DNA from: Mayamaea pseudoterrestris
Lineage: Eukaryota; Bacillariophyta; Bacillariophyceae; Sellaphorales; Sellaphoraceae
Direction of reading: 5' to 3'
NCBI GenBank assembly: GCA_027923505.1
Contig: BROI01000011.1
Location: 1 to 64,000, forward strand
DNA length: 64,000 bases
Part shown: piece after piece, positions 11,701 through 24,100 of the stretch
Layout of the letters: every line of letters begins with the position of its first letter
Numbering within the stretch: position 1 is the stretch's first letter
Program-made: the position numbers and the translations under genes
The notes under the pieces: model-generated
The model's database searches: none
What the model was told of the DNA's origin: nothing
What the model saw: only the letters and a program-made list of their open reading frames with translations

Positions 11701-14700
11701 CACTGCAATTCTCACTGCCTCACTGCAATTCTCACTGCCTCACTGCAATTCTCACTGCCTCACTGCCTCACTGCAATTCTCACTGCCTCACTGCAATCCT
11801 CACTGCCTCACTGCCTCACTGCCTCACTGCAATTCTCACTGCCTCACTGCAATCCTCACTGCCTCACTGCAATTCTCACTGCCTCACTGCAATTCTCACT
11901 GCCTCACTGCCTCACTGCCTCACTGCCTCACTGCCTCACTGCCTCACTGCAATTCTCACTGCCTCACTGCAATCCTCACTGCCTCACTGCAATTCTCACT
12001 GCCTCACTGCAATTCTCACTGCCTCACTGCAATCCTCACTGCCTCACTGCCTCACTGCCTCACTGCAATTCTCACTGCCTCACTGCAATTCTCACTGCCT
12101 CACTGCCTCACTGCAATCCTCACTGCCTCACTGCCTCACTGCCTCACTGCAATTCTCACTGCCTCACTGCCTCACTGCCTCACTGCAATTCTCACTGCCT
12201 CACTGCAATCCTCACTGCCTCACTGCAATTCTCACTGCCTCACTGCAATCCTCACTGCCTCACTGCAATTCTCACTGCCTCACTGCAATTCTCACTGCCT
12301 CACTGCAATTCAAACTGCCTCACTGCAATTCTCACTGCCTCACTGCAATCCTCACTGCCTCACTGCCTCACTGCCTCACTGCAATTCTCACTGCCTCACT
12401 GCAATCCTCACTGCCTCACTGCAATTCTCACTGCCTCACTGCAATTCTCACTGCCTCACTGCAATTCTCACTGCCTCACTGCAATTCTCACTGCCTCACT
12501 GCCTCACTGCAATTCTCACTGCCTCACTGCCATCCTCACTGCCTCACTGCAATTCTCACTGCCTCACTGCAATTCTCACTGCCTCACTGCCTCACTGCAA
12601 TTCTCACTGCCTCACTGCAATCCTCACTGCCTCACTGCAATTCTCACTGCCTCACTGCAATTCTCACTGCCTCACTGCCTCACTGCAATCCTCACTGCCT
12701 CACTGCCTCACTGCAATTCTCACTGCCTCACTGCAATCCTCACTGCCTCACTGCAATTCTCACTGCCTCACTGCAATTCTCACTGCCTCACTGCCTCACT
12801 GCAATTCTCACTGCCTCACTGCAATCCTCACTGCCTCACTGCCTCACTGCAATTCTCACTGCCTCACTGCAATCCTCACTGCCTCACTGCCTCACTGCAA
12901 TTCTCACTGCCTCACTGCCTCACTGCAATTCTCACTGCCTCACTGCAATCCTCACTGCCTCACTGCCTCACTGCCTCACTGCAATTCTCACTGCCTCACT
13001 GCCTCACTGCAATTCTCACTGCCTCACTGCAATCCTCACTGCCTCACTGCAATCCTCACTGCCTCACTGCAATTCTCACTGCCTCACTGCAATTCTCACT
13101 GCCTCACTGCCTCACTGCCTCACTGCAATTCTCACTGCCTCACTGCAATCCTCACTGCCTCACTGCCTCCCTCCCTTCCTCACTGCCTCACTGCCACCCT
13201 CACTGCCTCACTGCAATTCTCACTGCCTCACTGCAATCCTCACTGCCTCACTGCAATTCTCACTGCCTCACTGCAATCCTCACTGCCTCACTGCAATCCT
13301 CACTGCCTCACTGCAATTCTCACTGCCTCACTGCAATTCTCACTGCCTCACTGCAATCCTCACTGCCTCACTGCAATTCTCACTGCCTCACTGCAATCCT
13401 CACTGCCTCACTGCAATCCTCACTGCCTCACTGCAATTCTCACTGCCTCACTGCAATTCTCACTGCCTCACTGCCTCACTGCAATTCTCACTGCCTCACT
13501 GCCTCACTGCCTCACTGCAATACTCACTGCCTCACTGCAATCCTCACTGCCTCACTGCCTCACTGCAATTCTCACTGCCTCACTGCAATCCTCACTGCCT
13601 CACTGCCTCACTGCAATTCTCACTGCCTCACTGCAATCCTCACTGCCTCACTGCAATTCTCACTGCCTCACTGCAATCCTCACTGCCTCACTGCAATTCT
13701 CACTGCCTCACTGCCTCACTGCAATTCTCACTGCCTCACTGCAATTCTCACTGCCTCACTGCAATCCTCACTGCCTCACTGCAATTCTCACTGCCTCACT
13801 GCAATTCTCACTGCCTCACTGCCTCACTGCAATTCTCACTGCCTCACTGCAATCCTCACTGCCTCACTGCCTCACTGCCTCACTGCCTCACTGCAATCCT
13901 CACTGCCTCACTGCCTCACTGCCTCACTGCAATTCTCACTGCCTCACTGCCATTCTCCCTGCCCCCACCTCCTTCACTGCCGTCACCAATCCCTGCCTCA
14001 CTGCCTCACTGCAAAACCCTCACTGCCTCACTGCAATTCTCACTGCCTCACTGCCTCACTGCAATTCTCACTGCCTCACTGCAATCCTCACTGCCTCACT
14101 GCCTCACTGCCTCACTGCAATTCTCACTGCCTCACTGCCATCCTCACTGCCTCACTGCCTCACTGCAATTCTCACTGCCTCACTGCAATCCTCACTGCCT
14201 CACTGCAATTCTCACTGCCTCACTGCAATTCTCACTGCCTCACTGCCTCACTGCCTCACTGCAATTCTCACTGCCTCACTGCAATCCTCACTGCCTCACT
14301 GCAATTCTCACTGCCTCACTGCAATCCTCACTGCCTCACTGCAATTCTCACTGCCTCACTGCAATTCTCACTGCCTCACTGCCTCACTGCAATTCTCACT
14401 GCCTCACTGCCTCACTGCAATTCTCACTGCCTCACTGCAATTCTCACTGCCTCACTGCAATCCTCACTGCCTCACTGCAATTCTCACTGCCTCACTGCAA
14501 TTCTCACTGCCTCACTGCCTCACTGCAATTCTCACTGCCTCACTGCAATTCTCACTGCCTCACTGCCTCACTGCAATTCTCACTGCCTCACTGCAATCCT
14601 CACTGCCTCACTGCCTCACTGCAATTCTCACTGCCTCACTGCAATCCTCACTGCCTCACTGCAATTCTCACTGCCTCACTGCAATTCTCACTGCCTCACT

Positions 14701-15183
14701 GCCTCACTGCAATCCTCACTGCCTCACTGCCTCACTGCCTCACTGCAATCCTCACTGCCTCACTGCAATTCTCACTGCCTCACTGCAATTCTCACTGCCT
14801 CACTGCCTCACTGCAATTCTCACTGCCTCACTGCAATCCTCACTGCCTCACTGCCTCACTGCCTCACTGCAATTCTCACTGCCTCACTGCAATCCTCACT
14901 GCCTCACTGCAATTCTCACTGCCTCACTGCAATTCTCACTGCCTCACTGCCTCACTGCAATTCTCACTGCCTCACTGCAATCCTCACTGCCTCACTGCAT
15001 CACTGCCTCACTGCAATCCTCACTGCCTCACTGCAATTCTCACTGCCTCACTGCAATTCTCACTGCCTCACTGCAATTCTCACTGCCTCACTGCAATCCT
15101 CACTGCCTCACTGCAATTCTCACTGCCTCACTGCAATCCTCACTGCCTCACTGCAATTCTCACTGCCTCACTGCAATTCTCAC
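8758..15183. repeat. Minisatellite A, left block (8-bp and 12-bp units)
   Basis: About 6.4 kb is built from two short words, CACTGCCT (8 bp) and CACTGCAATTCT or CACTGCAATCCT (12 bp), in irregular order. Degenerate islands lie near 9220-9870 and 13940-14020. Neither word holds a stop codon in any forward frame, so all three forward frames stay open for more than 2000 codons and translate to Ser-Leu-Pro-His-Cys-type repeats. This is a by-product of the unit and not evidence of a gene. The same array, same strand, returns at 29217-35632. Confidence 0.95.
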
Positions 15184-17004
15184 GCCACGCTGGGCGACCT
15201 CGTCGCCGGCCAAGGGCACTGTGTGCGCATCGTGGAACACGATTTCGACGCCCTACCGAACGAGACGATCCCAACGACCGACGACATCGCGTGCGCCTGG
15301 TGGGACGACCACGACTGGACCGGCATGCTAGGCAACTGCGTACTCCAAGACCCGGGATTCGTGGATGACGGTTCGGTCGGCGACCCGCTTCCGGGACGCG
15401 TGGCGCGAGTGCGACGCACGTGCTACTTGCAGACGGCAGACGCGATGGATCACGACTACGAACCCGCCAAGGCCTACCGCACCGTGTTGCATCGCGCGCG
15501 AGCGCTTGACCAAGTTGACAATTATCGCGAACTACTCAACTTTCTCCTTGTCTGCACCACGTCGGAGCGAAACAATCGACCGGCGTCGCTCGCCTTGGCG
15601 CCGCCGCCAGTGCCAGTGCTGATGACGCAATCACTCGCCGAGCAGCGTGTCACCGTGCATCGCATGTACCTCCTGCTGCCGGCGCCGCCTCAAGCACCAA
15701 TCGACAGCATCCGACTGATGACGCTCCTCGCTCAAGAACGCAGCGCATCACGCAAAGACGACACGGACCCCGCGACGCAACTCACCAAGACGTTCGGCGT
15801 AGGCGGCATGAACTTGCTGGGGCGCCTGCTGGGAACGGACGACAGCGACGCGTGGCCGCCTATCTGGGCGGTCCTCGTGGGTAGCACCAGCGCCAACGCA
15901 TTGAACAACTTGGCCGACGCCTACCGCCAGTCGGGCGAACCAGGCTGCCGCCCCATCGCCACGCCAGCGCACTTGAGCCTCCTCAAGCACGTCGCGCTCG
16001 CGCCCGACAACATCAACGACTTGACGCAAGGCCTCCAGCCGTTTATCGTCGCCACGCTCGACACCAGCACAAACTCAGCATCGACTCGAACGGCCGAGAT
16101 CCAAGCCAACGTGGAAGACCACCAACTGGTTTTTGAAGGGGGCTCCGTGGACTTGCGCGACGCCATCTCGTTCCGCGAGGCGAATCGCAAAATCTTCGCC
16201 CCGAACACCCCGACTCAGTTCCGCTCGCAGATGGAAGCCTACCTCAAGGTACTCAAGCAGGTACTAGGGGCGACGCACACGCTCACGGTAACAGTCGACA
16301 CGTTCATGGTAATGTACCGAGAGAAGGAGCACGACTATGAAGGCTACCTCGGCCGCATTGAAAAAGGTCCAAGCAAGGCGATGCGTTGGATCCAGATCCG
16401 TGTCGGCCACTTCCTTCGCGACTTGGCGGATGGAGCGCGGGACACGACAGCGCCAGCGCTTCTCAGTCTCCTCCGCATGTGGAACTACCAAGACCGCAGC
16501 TGGAACGACTTCGAGCTGCCGGGCCTCGGTCCGCGCACGCCTGGGGCGCGGGGAGGCATCGTCGACGGCGGACCCTCGGATGACTCGACACTTTCGACAA
16601 GGGGAACGGGCACCCGCACGGGAGCGTCGCAAGGTGGCGGCGCGCCACGCAACAGCGGTGCCGCTCCGGGCTCAAGCGGCACGCAAGGCGGCGGCGGCGC
16701 AGGCGGCGGCGGCGCAGGCGGCGGCGGCGGCGGAGGCGGCACGCGCGAGGCCCTCCCGGCGGCCGACACACCTCCGGAACTCCTTGCCTTTCGCAACGCC
16801 CAGGAGCCGAATTTTTGCATTGGGAACATCACGGCCGGACGCGGCGCTTTCCCGGTACGCGACGACGGCACACCGATGTGTCTAACCTACCATGTACGAG
16901 GCAGTTGCACGACCGCGTGCGCACGCCGCGCCGACCATGGCCCCCACACGCCGACTGAGACGGCGCGCTTGGTGGCCTGGTGCCAGTCCGTGCCGTCCCC
17001 GTAG
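15184..17004 (+). CDS. Gag-like protein of the DIRS element (fossil)
   Basis: The frame runs out of the minisatellite without a stop, so no true start can be chosen; recognisable protein begins around 15184. It is about 600 residues of mostly helical, charged sequence, then a Gly-rich linker with long Gly runs and, close to the C-terminus, a Cys/His cluster (CLTYHVRGSC, then TTACARRADH) spaced C-x8-C-x3-C-x5-H, suggestive of a nucleic-acid-binding zinc motif. Position upstream of RT and this motif support a Gag-like role; the body was not recognised as a named family. Confidence 0.65.
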   Translation, partial: ATLGDLVAGQGHCVRIVEHDFDALPNETIPTTDDIACAWWDDHDWTGMLGNCVLQDPGFVDDGSVGDPLPGRVARVRRTCYLQTADAMDHDYEPAKAYRTVLHRARALDQVDNYRELLNFLLVCTTSERNNRPASLALAPPPVPVLMTQSLAEQRVTVHRMYLLLPAPPQAPIDSIRLMTLLAQERSASRKDDTDPATQLTKTFGVGGMNLLGRLLGTDDSDAWPPIWAVLVGSTSANALNNLADAYRQSGEPGCRPIATPAHLSLLKHVALAPDNINDLTQGLQPFIVATLDTSTNSASTRTAEIQANVEDHQLVFEGGSVDLRDAISFREANRKIFAPNTPTQFRSQMEAYLKVLKQVLGATHTLTVTVDTFMVMYREKEHDYEGYLGRIEKGPSKAMRWIQIRVGHFLRDLADGARDTTAPALLSLLRMWNYQDRSWNDFELPGLGPRTPGARGGIVDGGPSDDSTLSTRGTGTRTGASQGGGAPRNSGAAPGSSGTQGGGGAGGGGAGGGGGGGGTREALPAADTPPELLAFRNAQEPNFCIGNITAGRGAFPVRDDGTPMCLTYHVRGSCTTACARRADHGPHTPTETARLVAWCQSVPSP

Positions 17005-17256
17005 GGGGTCAGCAGGCCGTCGCCTGGCGCGCGACAGTCACAGCCTGCAAGTCTTCGGGAGGGTCGTCAAGTGAGGCAGCGGATCGAAGAAGGCAGGAAA
17101 AGTCTAACTGAAAACCTAACTAGTCACATGTTTGTTCCAAACGCTAATCTAGGTAAGCCACCATTCGACGGAGCCGTTGGCAAACTGACCCAGCGCTCCA
17201 CCACCACGTTACGCAGACGCCGCGCTGCACCGACCCCGACATTCCGACCGACATAA

Positions 17257-19788
17257 GTGTCCATCCCCGAGTCTATCGAGGAGACGCTCGACCCCTCGAC
17301 ACCGACAAGCGAAGTAGCGACTCGCGCCCCACCGACATCCTTCGACGCATCACGCACGCCACCGCACACGCGCGGGGGTCCACGCGACGCACCTCCACGG
17401 CCATTGACACCCACGGCGCCTCGGCCGGCGCAACTCCTCGACGACCCACTCGGCGACCTAGTACGCGAAGCACACCACACGCTGCAGGCCTCCACGTCGT
17501 GGGAGGACTTTATCAATCGAGTACGCGACCCGCTGGACCTCGCCGACACGGTTGGCGACATTGACCATCCAGCGCGCCACCTCCTACGCCATCTTCGGGA
17601 CCGGGGCGCGCCCGTCCAACTGCAAACCGCGCCGTGGACGGCTGAACGACGACAAGCCGCGATTGACCGTGGCCCACATCAGTCCGCCAAGGACCATCAT
17701 GCTTTTCTACGCGAAGAGTTCGCCGACATGATACACAAGGGACATTGGATCGTGGTACCAGCGTGTTCCGTCGCCCACTTGCCCGACTTGCGACTCAGCC
17801 CCGTGGGCGCCGTGGAACAACGCGAGCGACGACCGCGCACGATCGTGGATTACAGCTTCTTCGGCGTAAACGACGAGTCCGTGCCGATCGCACCATTCGA
17901 GTCGATGCAATTCGGCCGGGCATTGCACCGAATCATGTACAACATCGCACGCGCCAATCCACGTTACGGAAACGTACGCCTCGCGAAAATCGACATCACC
18001 GACGGCTTTTACCGCATCGGGCTACGACCGGCCGACATACCAAAGTTGGGCGTCCTCTTTCCCACGAGTCCGGGCGAAGAACAACTGATCGCCTTTCCGC
18101 TCACGCTACCCATGGGGTGGGTACATTCGCCGCCATTCTTCACGTCGGCCACCGAGACGATCGCCGACATCGCCAACGCCACGCCACGCCACAACACCAC
18201 GCCGCACCGGCTGGAAAGCGAAGCCGACACGCCCCCAGCGCCGGGGCCCACCGCACCGTGCGACGACGAGGCTCCGGACACGATGCCGCTCCCGGCCACG
18301 TCGACAGCGACATACTTCCAACGACCGGTCGGCCACCATGTATGACGCGTGATTATTGACTGAGCAAGCGCGCCACGCCAGCGCCAGCTACGCCGCGATC
18401 TCTTCCACGCGCTCGACACGGTGTTCCGTCCACTGCTCCCAACTGACAATCCACATCGACAGGAACCCATCTCGGTAAAGAAGTTACGCAAAGGCGACGG
18501 CGCGTGGTCCACTCGGAAGACCATACTGGGGTGGGACATCGACACGGTCGCAGGCACCATCACGCTACCGCCGCATCGCCTCGCGCGTCTCCACGCGATA
18601 CTCGAGTCAATCCCTCCCACGCAGCACCGCGTGGGCCGCAAAACGTGGCATAAGGTATTGGGGGAGCTGCGCTCCATGTCGCTCGCCTTGCCTGGCGTAC
18701 GCGGACTCTTCAGTCTGCTACAAGAGGCTTTTCGCCACCCCCTCGAGCACTCAGGGAGACTTCGCCTGAAGCCCGCCGTGCACACTTTTCTCGCCGACTT
18801 TCGCGTCGTGGCACGTCGCCTCGCCGCGCGCCCTGCTCGCATTCTCGAAGTGGTCCCTCAGCCCACGGGCCTTCCCGGCACCACGGATGCAGCCGGCCGT
18901 GGCATGGGCGGCGCAGCGTTCTTCACCGACTCGCAGCGTCGGGTGCGCCCCGTCGTGTGGCGCCACCCTTTCACGCCACGCATCCAGTCCAAACTGGTGT
19001 CCAGCGACAACCCCCACGGTACCATCACCAACAGCGACTTGGAACTGGCCGGCAGCGTGGCGCACCACGACGTCATCGCCCAGCTCGCGGACGTGGCTGA
19101 GCGCACGATCCACAGCCTCCACGACAACGTCGCTGCCGTCAGCTGGCAACAACACAGCTCCACGACCACCGTCGGCCCAGCCACGTATCTCTTGCACCTC
19201 CAAAGTTGGCACCAGCGTCACTACCGCTATGTCCCACGACACGACTACATTCCGGGCCCTTGTAACGTCATGGCCGACGACGCGTCGCGCCTTTGGGAAT
19301 TGTCCGACGATGAGTTTCTCACGCACTTTAACACCACTTACCCACAGGATTCCCCATGGACACTCTGCCATCTGCGACCCGCCATGAGCTCCGCGATCAG
19401 CTCCGCCTTGTTGCGTACGGCGTCCGACACGGTGTCGTTTCTTCCACCGCCCGGTCCGCCGACACCGCCTGGCAGTGCTGGACCGCCTTCTGCACCCGCT
19501 ACGGATTGGCGCCCACACTGCCCCATTGTTCCGACCCAATCCAACCCCTACTGGTATTCGCGCAGCTCTATCGATCGGGCGACATCGCACCCCGCGGTCG
19601 ACCCGTCCGGGCTAGCACCGTGGATGACGCCCTACGTGCCGTCGGCCAGGCGTTTGCCCTCATGGGGACCCGCGACATCCGGTACGACGCCACGGGCAAA
19701 ACCGACATTCGCCTCCAACGCCTGCTCAAGTACTTTGGCCGCGCCGATCCACCGCCAAATCGCGTCAAGCCCCTCCCGATCCAAGTAG
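17257..19788 (+). pseudogene. DIRS reverse transcriptase / RNase H region (fossil)
   Basis: Recognisable parts in order are an RT palm and fingers segment (KIDITDGFYRIGLRP, then LPMGWVHSPPFF and TETIADIAN, a combination typical of DIRS and Ngaro reverse transcriptases), a thumb and connection region (ILGWDIDT, then TITLPPHRLARL), and an RNase H domain ending in YVPRHDYIPGPCNVMADDASR. The region overlaps the recombinase frame at its right end, as in other DIRS elements. It would copy the element RNA into DNA. It looks broken in this copy. Confidence 0.85.
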
Positions 19789-20495
19789 TGCGCTCGTGTC
19801 TCCACGCTGCGCACGCACCGGCCGGCACGCCTCTACTCCAAGCCATCGCCGATATGACTACCATTGCCTATTTCTTTCTCCTCCGCCCCGGCGAATACAC
19901 TGGCGTCACAGTCGACTCCGAACCGTTTCGGTTCTGCGATGTCCAGCTGTTCCACGCTGGCGGTCGCTGGGATCTCGCCACTGCAACCTCGGCCGACATG
20001 GCACGCTCCACTGGTTGCAGCCTGACTTTCACTACCCAAAAGAATGGTACGCGCGGGGAGGTCGTCGCCCATGGCGTCACGGGCGACCCCCTCCTTTGCC
20101 CTACTCGCGCAATCATTCGCCGCCTCCTTCACCTCCGCGCACACGCGGCCGACACTACCACCCCGCTCGCCACCGTCTACCTTCCCGAACCCTACGCGCT
20201 ACGCTCCGGCGACATCACCACAGCCCTTCGCGACACCGTGGTGTTGCTCGGCCCCGCGCTGGGCATTCTTCCGACCGACATCAACGCCCGCTCGCTTCGC
20301 GCGGGCGGCGCCCAAGCTCTACTCTGCTCCAACGTGGACTCCGACCGCATCCGACTCATTGGTCGCTGGCACTCCGATGCCATGCTCCGCTACCTCCACG
20401 TTCAAGCCCTGCCCGCCATGCACCACTACGCCCAACTCATGGTCGCTGGCGGCCAATTTAATGTTATTCCCAACCATTTCGTTCCACTCATGTAA
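19356..20495 (+). CDS. DIRS tyrosine recombinase (fossil element)
   Basis: This 379-residue frame begins at an ATG inside the end of the RNase H frame. The N-terminal half resembles a core-binding (SAM-like) domain. The C-terminal catalytic domain shows the first conserved Arg box (FLLRPGEYTG), a second box (ARSLRAGGAQALL) and the Tyr-bearing tail box (IGRWHSDAMLRYLHVQ). Tyrosine recombinases of DIRS, Ngaro and PAT elements join the circular DNA intermediate to the target without making target-site duplications. A similar frame is present at 22761-23900 in the tandem copy. The family call is firm; activity is not implied. Confidence 0.88.
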   Translation: MDTLPSATRHELRDQLRLVAYGVRHGVVSSTARSADTAWQCWTAFCTRYGLAPTLPHCSDPIQPLLVFAQLYRSGDIAPRGRPVRASTVDDALRAVGQAFALMGTRDIRYDATGKTDIRLQRLLKYFGRADPPPNRVKPLPIQVVRSCLHAAHAPAGTPLLQAIADMTTIAYFFLLRPGEYTGVTVDSEPFRFCDVQLFHAGGRWDLATATSADMARSTGCSLTFTTQKNGTRGEVVAHGVTGDPLLCPTRAIIRRLLHLRAHAADTTTPLATVYLPEPYALRSGDITTALRDTVVLLGPALGILPTDINARSLRAGGAQALLCSNVDSDRIRLIGRWHSDAMLRYLHVQALPAMHHYAQLMVAGGQFNVIPNHFVPLM

Positions 20496-20600
20496 TTTCC
20501 TCGCGCGCCGTCTCGCGCCCCTCGCCCGCGCGCTTCGCTCCCACCCAGACTTGTCGTGGCCTGATTTCTCAGACTTCCTCCGAAATGGGAGGCTGTTGGA

Positions 20601-20732
20601 GCGACACTGGGCCTGGGGGGGGCTGGCAAGTAAACTGCCTGTTAACACCAACTCGTCTCTCCAACTAGCTAGCTGCCTAGATGGGCTGGATGACAGCAAG
20701 CCGGTATGTCGGCTAGGACAAAGGACTGGCCG
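20601..20732. repeat. Split direct repeat B1 of the DIRS element
   Basis: A 132-bp sequence running from GCGACACTGGGCC to GGACTGGCCG, just after the recombinase gene. It recurs 368 bp to the right as B2 (20969-21100) and again at 24006-24137 and 24374-24505 in the tandem copy. Together with the 236-bp A2 segment between the two copies it forms the right end of a split-direct-repeat element. Confidence 0.88.
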
Positions 20733-20968
20733 TCATTCCGGTGCAGGGGGAAGAAAGCCGCACCGGACAATTGAACACCAAGAAGCACATGCACCTACTC
20801 GAGACTTTACCTGATACCGCCTTACTACGCTCCGCGCGGCGAAAGCCTCGCGACGTCGATTCTCGTCTCCTCATTCTGTTGCACGAAGTCAACTGCAGAC
20901 ATCCGAGTCAAGCAGTTCCAGTACTTCATTAGATAGTCTCATAAGCTTCACCCTCCTCACCCACCCTC
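20733..20968. repeat. A2 segment of the DIRS split direct repeats
   Basis: A 236-bp segment between B1 and B2, opening with TCATTCCGGTGCAGGGGG. In PAT/Ngaro elements an A1 partner sits at the far left end; none was seen near 15184, where the element meets minisatellite. A second copy is at 24138-24373. Confidence 0.7.
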
Positions 20969-21100
20969 GCGACACTGGGCCTGGGGGGGGCTGGCAAGTA
21001 AACTGCCTGTTAACACCAACTCGTCTCTCCAACTAGCTAGCTGCCTAGATGGGCTGGATGACAGCAAGCCGGTATGTCGGCTAGGACAAAGGACTGGCCG
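20969..21100. repeat. Split direct repeat B2 of the DIRS element
   Basis: Second copy of the 132-bp B sequence, offset 368 bp from B1 and identical by eye. Its last base is followed directly by the internal RT sequence of the tandem copy (ATCATGCTTTTC), so B2 marks both the right end of copy 1 and the duplication junction. Confidence 0.88.
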
Positions 21101-24100
21101 ATCATGCTTTTCTACGCGAAGAGTTCGCCGACATGATACACAAGGGACATTGGATCGTGGTACCAGCGTGTTCCGTCGCCCACTTGCCCGACTTGCGACT
21201 CAGCCCCGTGGGCGCCGTGGAACAACGCGAGCGACGACCGCGCACGATCGTGGATTACAGCTTCTTCGGCGTAAACGACGAGTCCGTGCCGATCGCACCA
21301 TTCGAGTCGATGCAATTCGGCCGGGCATTGCACCGAATCATGTACAACATCGCACGCGCCAATCCACGTTACGGAAACGTACGCCTCGCGAAAATCGACA
21401 TCACCGACGGCTTTTACCGCATCGGGCTACGACCGGCCGACATACCAAAGTTGGGCGTCCTCTTTCCCACGAGTCCGGGCGAAGAACAACTGATCGCCTT
21501 TCCGCTCACGCTACCCATGGGGTGGGTACATTCGCCGCCATTCTTCACGTCGGCCACCGAGACGATCGCCGACATCGCCAACGCCACGCCACGCCACAAC
21601 ACCACGCCGCACCGGCTGGAAAGCGAAGCCGACACGCCCCCAGCGCCGGGGCCCACCGCACCGTGCGACGACGAGGCTCCGGACACGATGCCGCTCCCGG
21701 CCACGTCGACAGCGACATACTTCCAACGACCGGTCGGCCACCATGTATGACGCGTGATTATTGACTGAGCAAGCGCGCCACGCCAGCGCCAGCTACGCCG
21801 CGATCTCTTCCACGCGCTCGACACGGTGTTCCGTCCACTGCTCCCAACTGACAATCCACATCGACAGGAACCCATCTCGGTAAAGAAGTTACGCAAAGGC
21901 GACGGCGCGTGGTCCACTCGGAAGACCATACTGGGGTGGGACATCGACACGGTCGCAGGCACCATCACGCTACCGCCGCATCGCCTCGCGCGTCTCCACG
22001 CGATACTCGAGTCAATCCCTCCCACGCAGCACCGCGTGGGCCGCAAAACGTGGCATAAGGTATTGGGGGAGCTGCGCTCCATGTCGCTCGCCTTGCCTGG
22101 CGTACGCGGACTCTTCAGTCTGCTACAAGAGGCTTTTCGCCACCCCCTCGAGCACTCAGGGAGACTTCGCCTGAAGCCCGCCGTGCACACTTTTCTCGCC
22201 GACTTTCGCGTCGTGGCACGTCGCCTCGCCGCGCGCCCTGCTCGCATTCTCGAAGTGGTCCCTCAGCCCACGGGCCTTCCCGGCACCACGGATGCAGCCG
22301 GCCGTGGCATGGGCGGCGCAGCGTTCTTCACCGACTCGCAGCGTCGGGTGCGCCCCGTCGTGTGGCGCCACCCTTTCACGCCACGCATCCAGTCCAAACT
22401 GGTGTCCAGCGACAACCCCCACGGTACCATCACCAACAGCGACTTGGAACTGGCCGGCAGCGTGGCGCACCACGACGTCATCGCCCAGCTCGCGGACGTG
22501 GCTGAGCGCACGATCCACAGCCTCCACGACAACGTCGCTGCCGTCAGCTGGCAACAACACAGCTCCACGACCACCGTCGGCCCAGCCACGTATCTCTTGC
22601 ACCTCCAAAGTTGGCACCAGCGTCACTACCGCTATGTCCCACGACACGACTACATTCCGGGCCCTTGTAACGTCATGGCCGACGACGCGTCGCGCCTTTG
22701 GGAATTGTCCGACGATGAGTTTCTCACGCACTTTAACACCACTTACCCACAGGATTCCCCATGGACACTCTGCCATCTGCGACCCGCCATGAGCTCCGCG
22801 ATCAGCTCCGCCTTGTTGCGTACGGCGTCCGACACGGTGTCGTTTCTTCCACCGCCCGGTCCGCCGACACCGCCTGGCAGTGCTGGACCGCCTTCTGCAC
22901 CCGCTACGGATTGGCGCCCACACTGCCCCATTGTTCCGACCCAATCCAACCCCTACTGGTATTCGCGCAGCTCTATCGATCGGGCGACATCGCACCCCGC
23001 GGTCGACCCGTCCGGGCTAGCACCGTGGATGACGCCCTACGTGCCGTCGGCCAGGCGTTTGCCCTCATGGGGACCCGCGACATCCGGTACGACGCCACGG
23101 GCAAAACCGACATTCGCCTCCAACGCCTGCTCAAGTACTTTGGCCGCGCCGATCCACCGCCAAATCGCGTCAAGCCCCTCCCGATCCAAGTAGTGCGCTC
23201 GTGTCTCCACGCTGCGCACGCACCGGCCGGCACGCCTCTACTCCAAGCCATCGCCGATATGACTACCATTGCCTATTTCTTTCTCCTCCGCCCCGGCGAA
23301 TACACTGGCGTCACAGTCGACTCCGAACCGTTTCGGTTCTGCGATGTCCAGCTGTTCCACGCTGGCGGTCGCTGGGATCTCGCCACTGCAACCTCGGCCG
23401 ACATGGCACGCTCCACTGGTTGCAGCCTGACTTTCACTACCCAAAAGAATGGTACGCGCGGGGAGGTCGTCGCCCATGGCGTCACGGGCGACCCCCTCCT
23501 TTGCCCTACTCGCGCAATCATTCGCCGCCTCCTTCACCTCCGCGCACACGCGGCCGACACTACCACCCCGCTCGCCACCGTCTACCTTCCCGAACCCTAC
23601 GCGCTACGCTCCGGCGACATCACCACAGCCCTTCGCGACACCGTGGTGTTGCTCGGCCCCGCGCTGGGCATTCTTCCGACCGACATCAACGCCCGCTCGC
23701 TTCGCGCGGGCGGCGCCCAAGCTCTACTCTGCTCCAACGTGGACTCCGACCGCATCCGACTCATTGGTCGCTGGCACTCCGATGCCATGCTCCGCTACCT
23801 CCACGTTCAAGCCCTGCCCGCCATGCACCACTACGCCCAACTCATGGTCGCTGGCGGCCAATTTAATGTTATTCCCAACCATTTCGTTCCACTCATGTAA
23901 TTTCCTCGCGCGCCGTCTCGCGCCCCTCGCCCGCGCGCTTCGCTCCCACCCAGACTTGTCGTGGCCTGATTTCTCAGACTTCCTCCGAAATGGGAGGCTG
24001 TTGGAGCGACACTGGGCCTGGGGGGGGCTGGCAAGTAAACTGCCTGTTAACACCAACTCGTCTCTCCAACTAGCTAGCTGCCTAGATGGGCTGGATGACA

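Larger units (their letters stand above)
15184..21100 (+). mobile_element. DIRS-order tyrosine-recombinase retroelement, copy 1 (fossil)
   Basis: The element contains a Gag-like frame (15184-17004), a reverse transcriptase/RNase H region (17257-19788), a tyrosine recombinase (19356-20495) and, at the right, a repeat trio B1-A2-B2: a 132-bp sequence at 20601-20732 and 20969-21100 either side of a 236-bp segment. Split direct repeats like these mark PAT/Ngaro-type DIRS elements, which integrate through a circular intermediate by recombinase and have no LTRs. Overlap of the RT/RNase H and recombinase frames is usual in this order. The left end abuts minisatellite and no A1 partner of A2 was found, so the copy looks incomplete, with one or two internal breaks. 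Its base composition is markedly GC-richer than the host genes. Confidence 0.85.

Noticed and set aside
8713-17004. A 2763-codon open frame spanning the minisatellite and the DIRS Gag-like part
   Set aside because: The satellite words contain no stops in forward frames, so the frame is open by composition; all three forward frames are equally open and none has family features until the Gag-like part.
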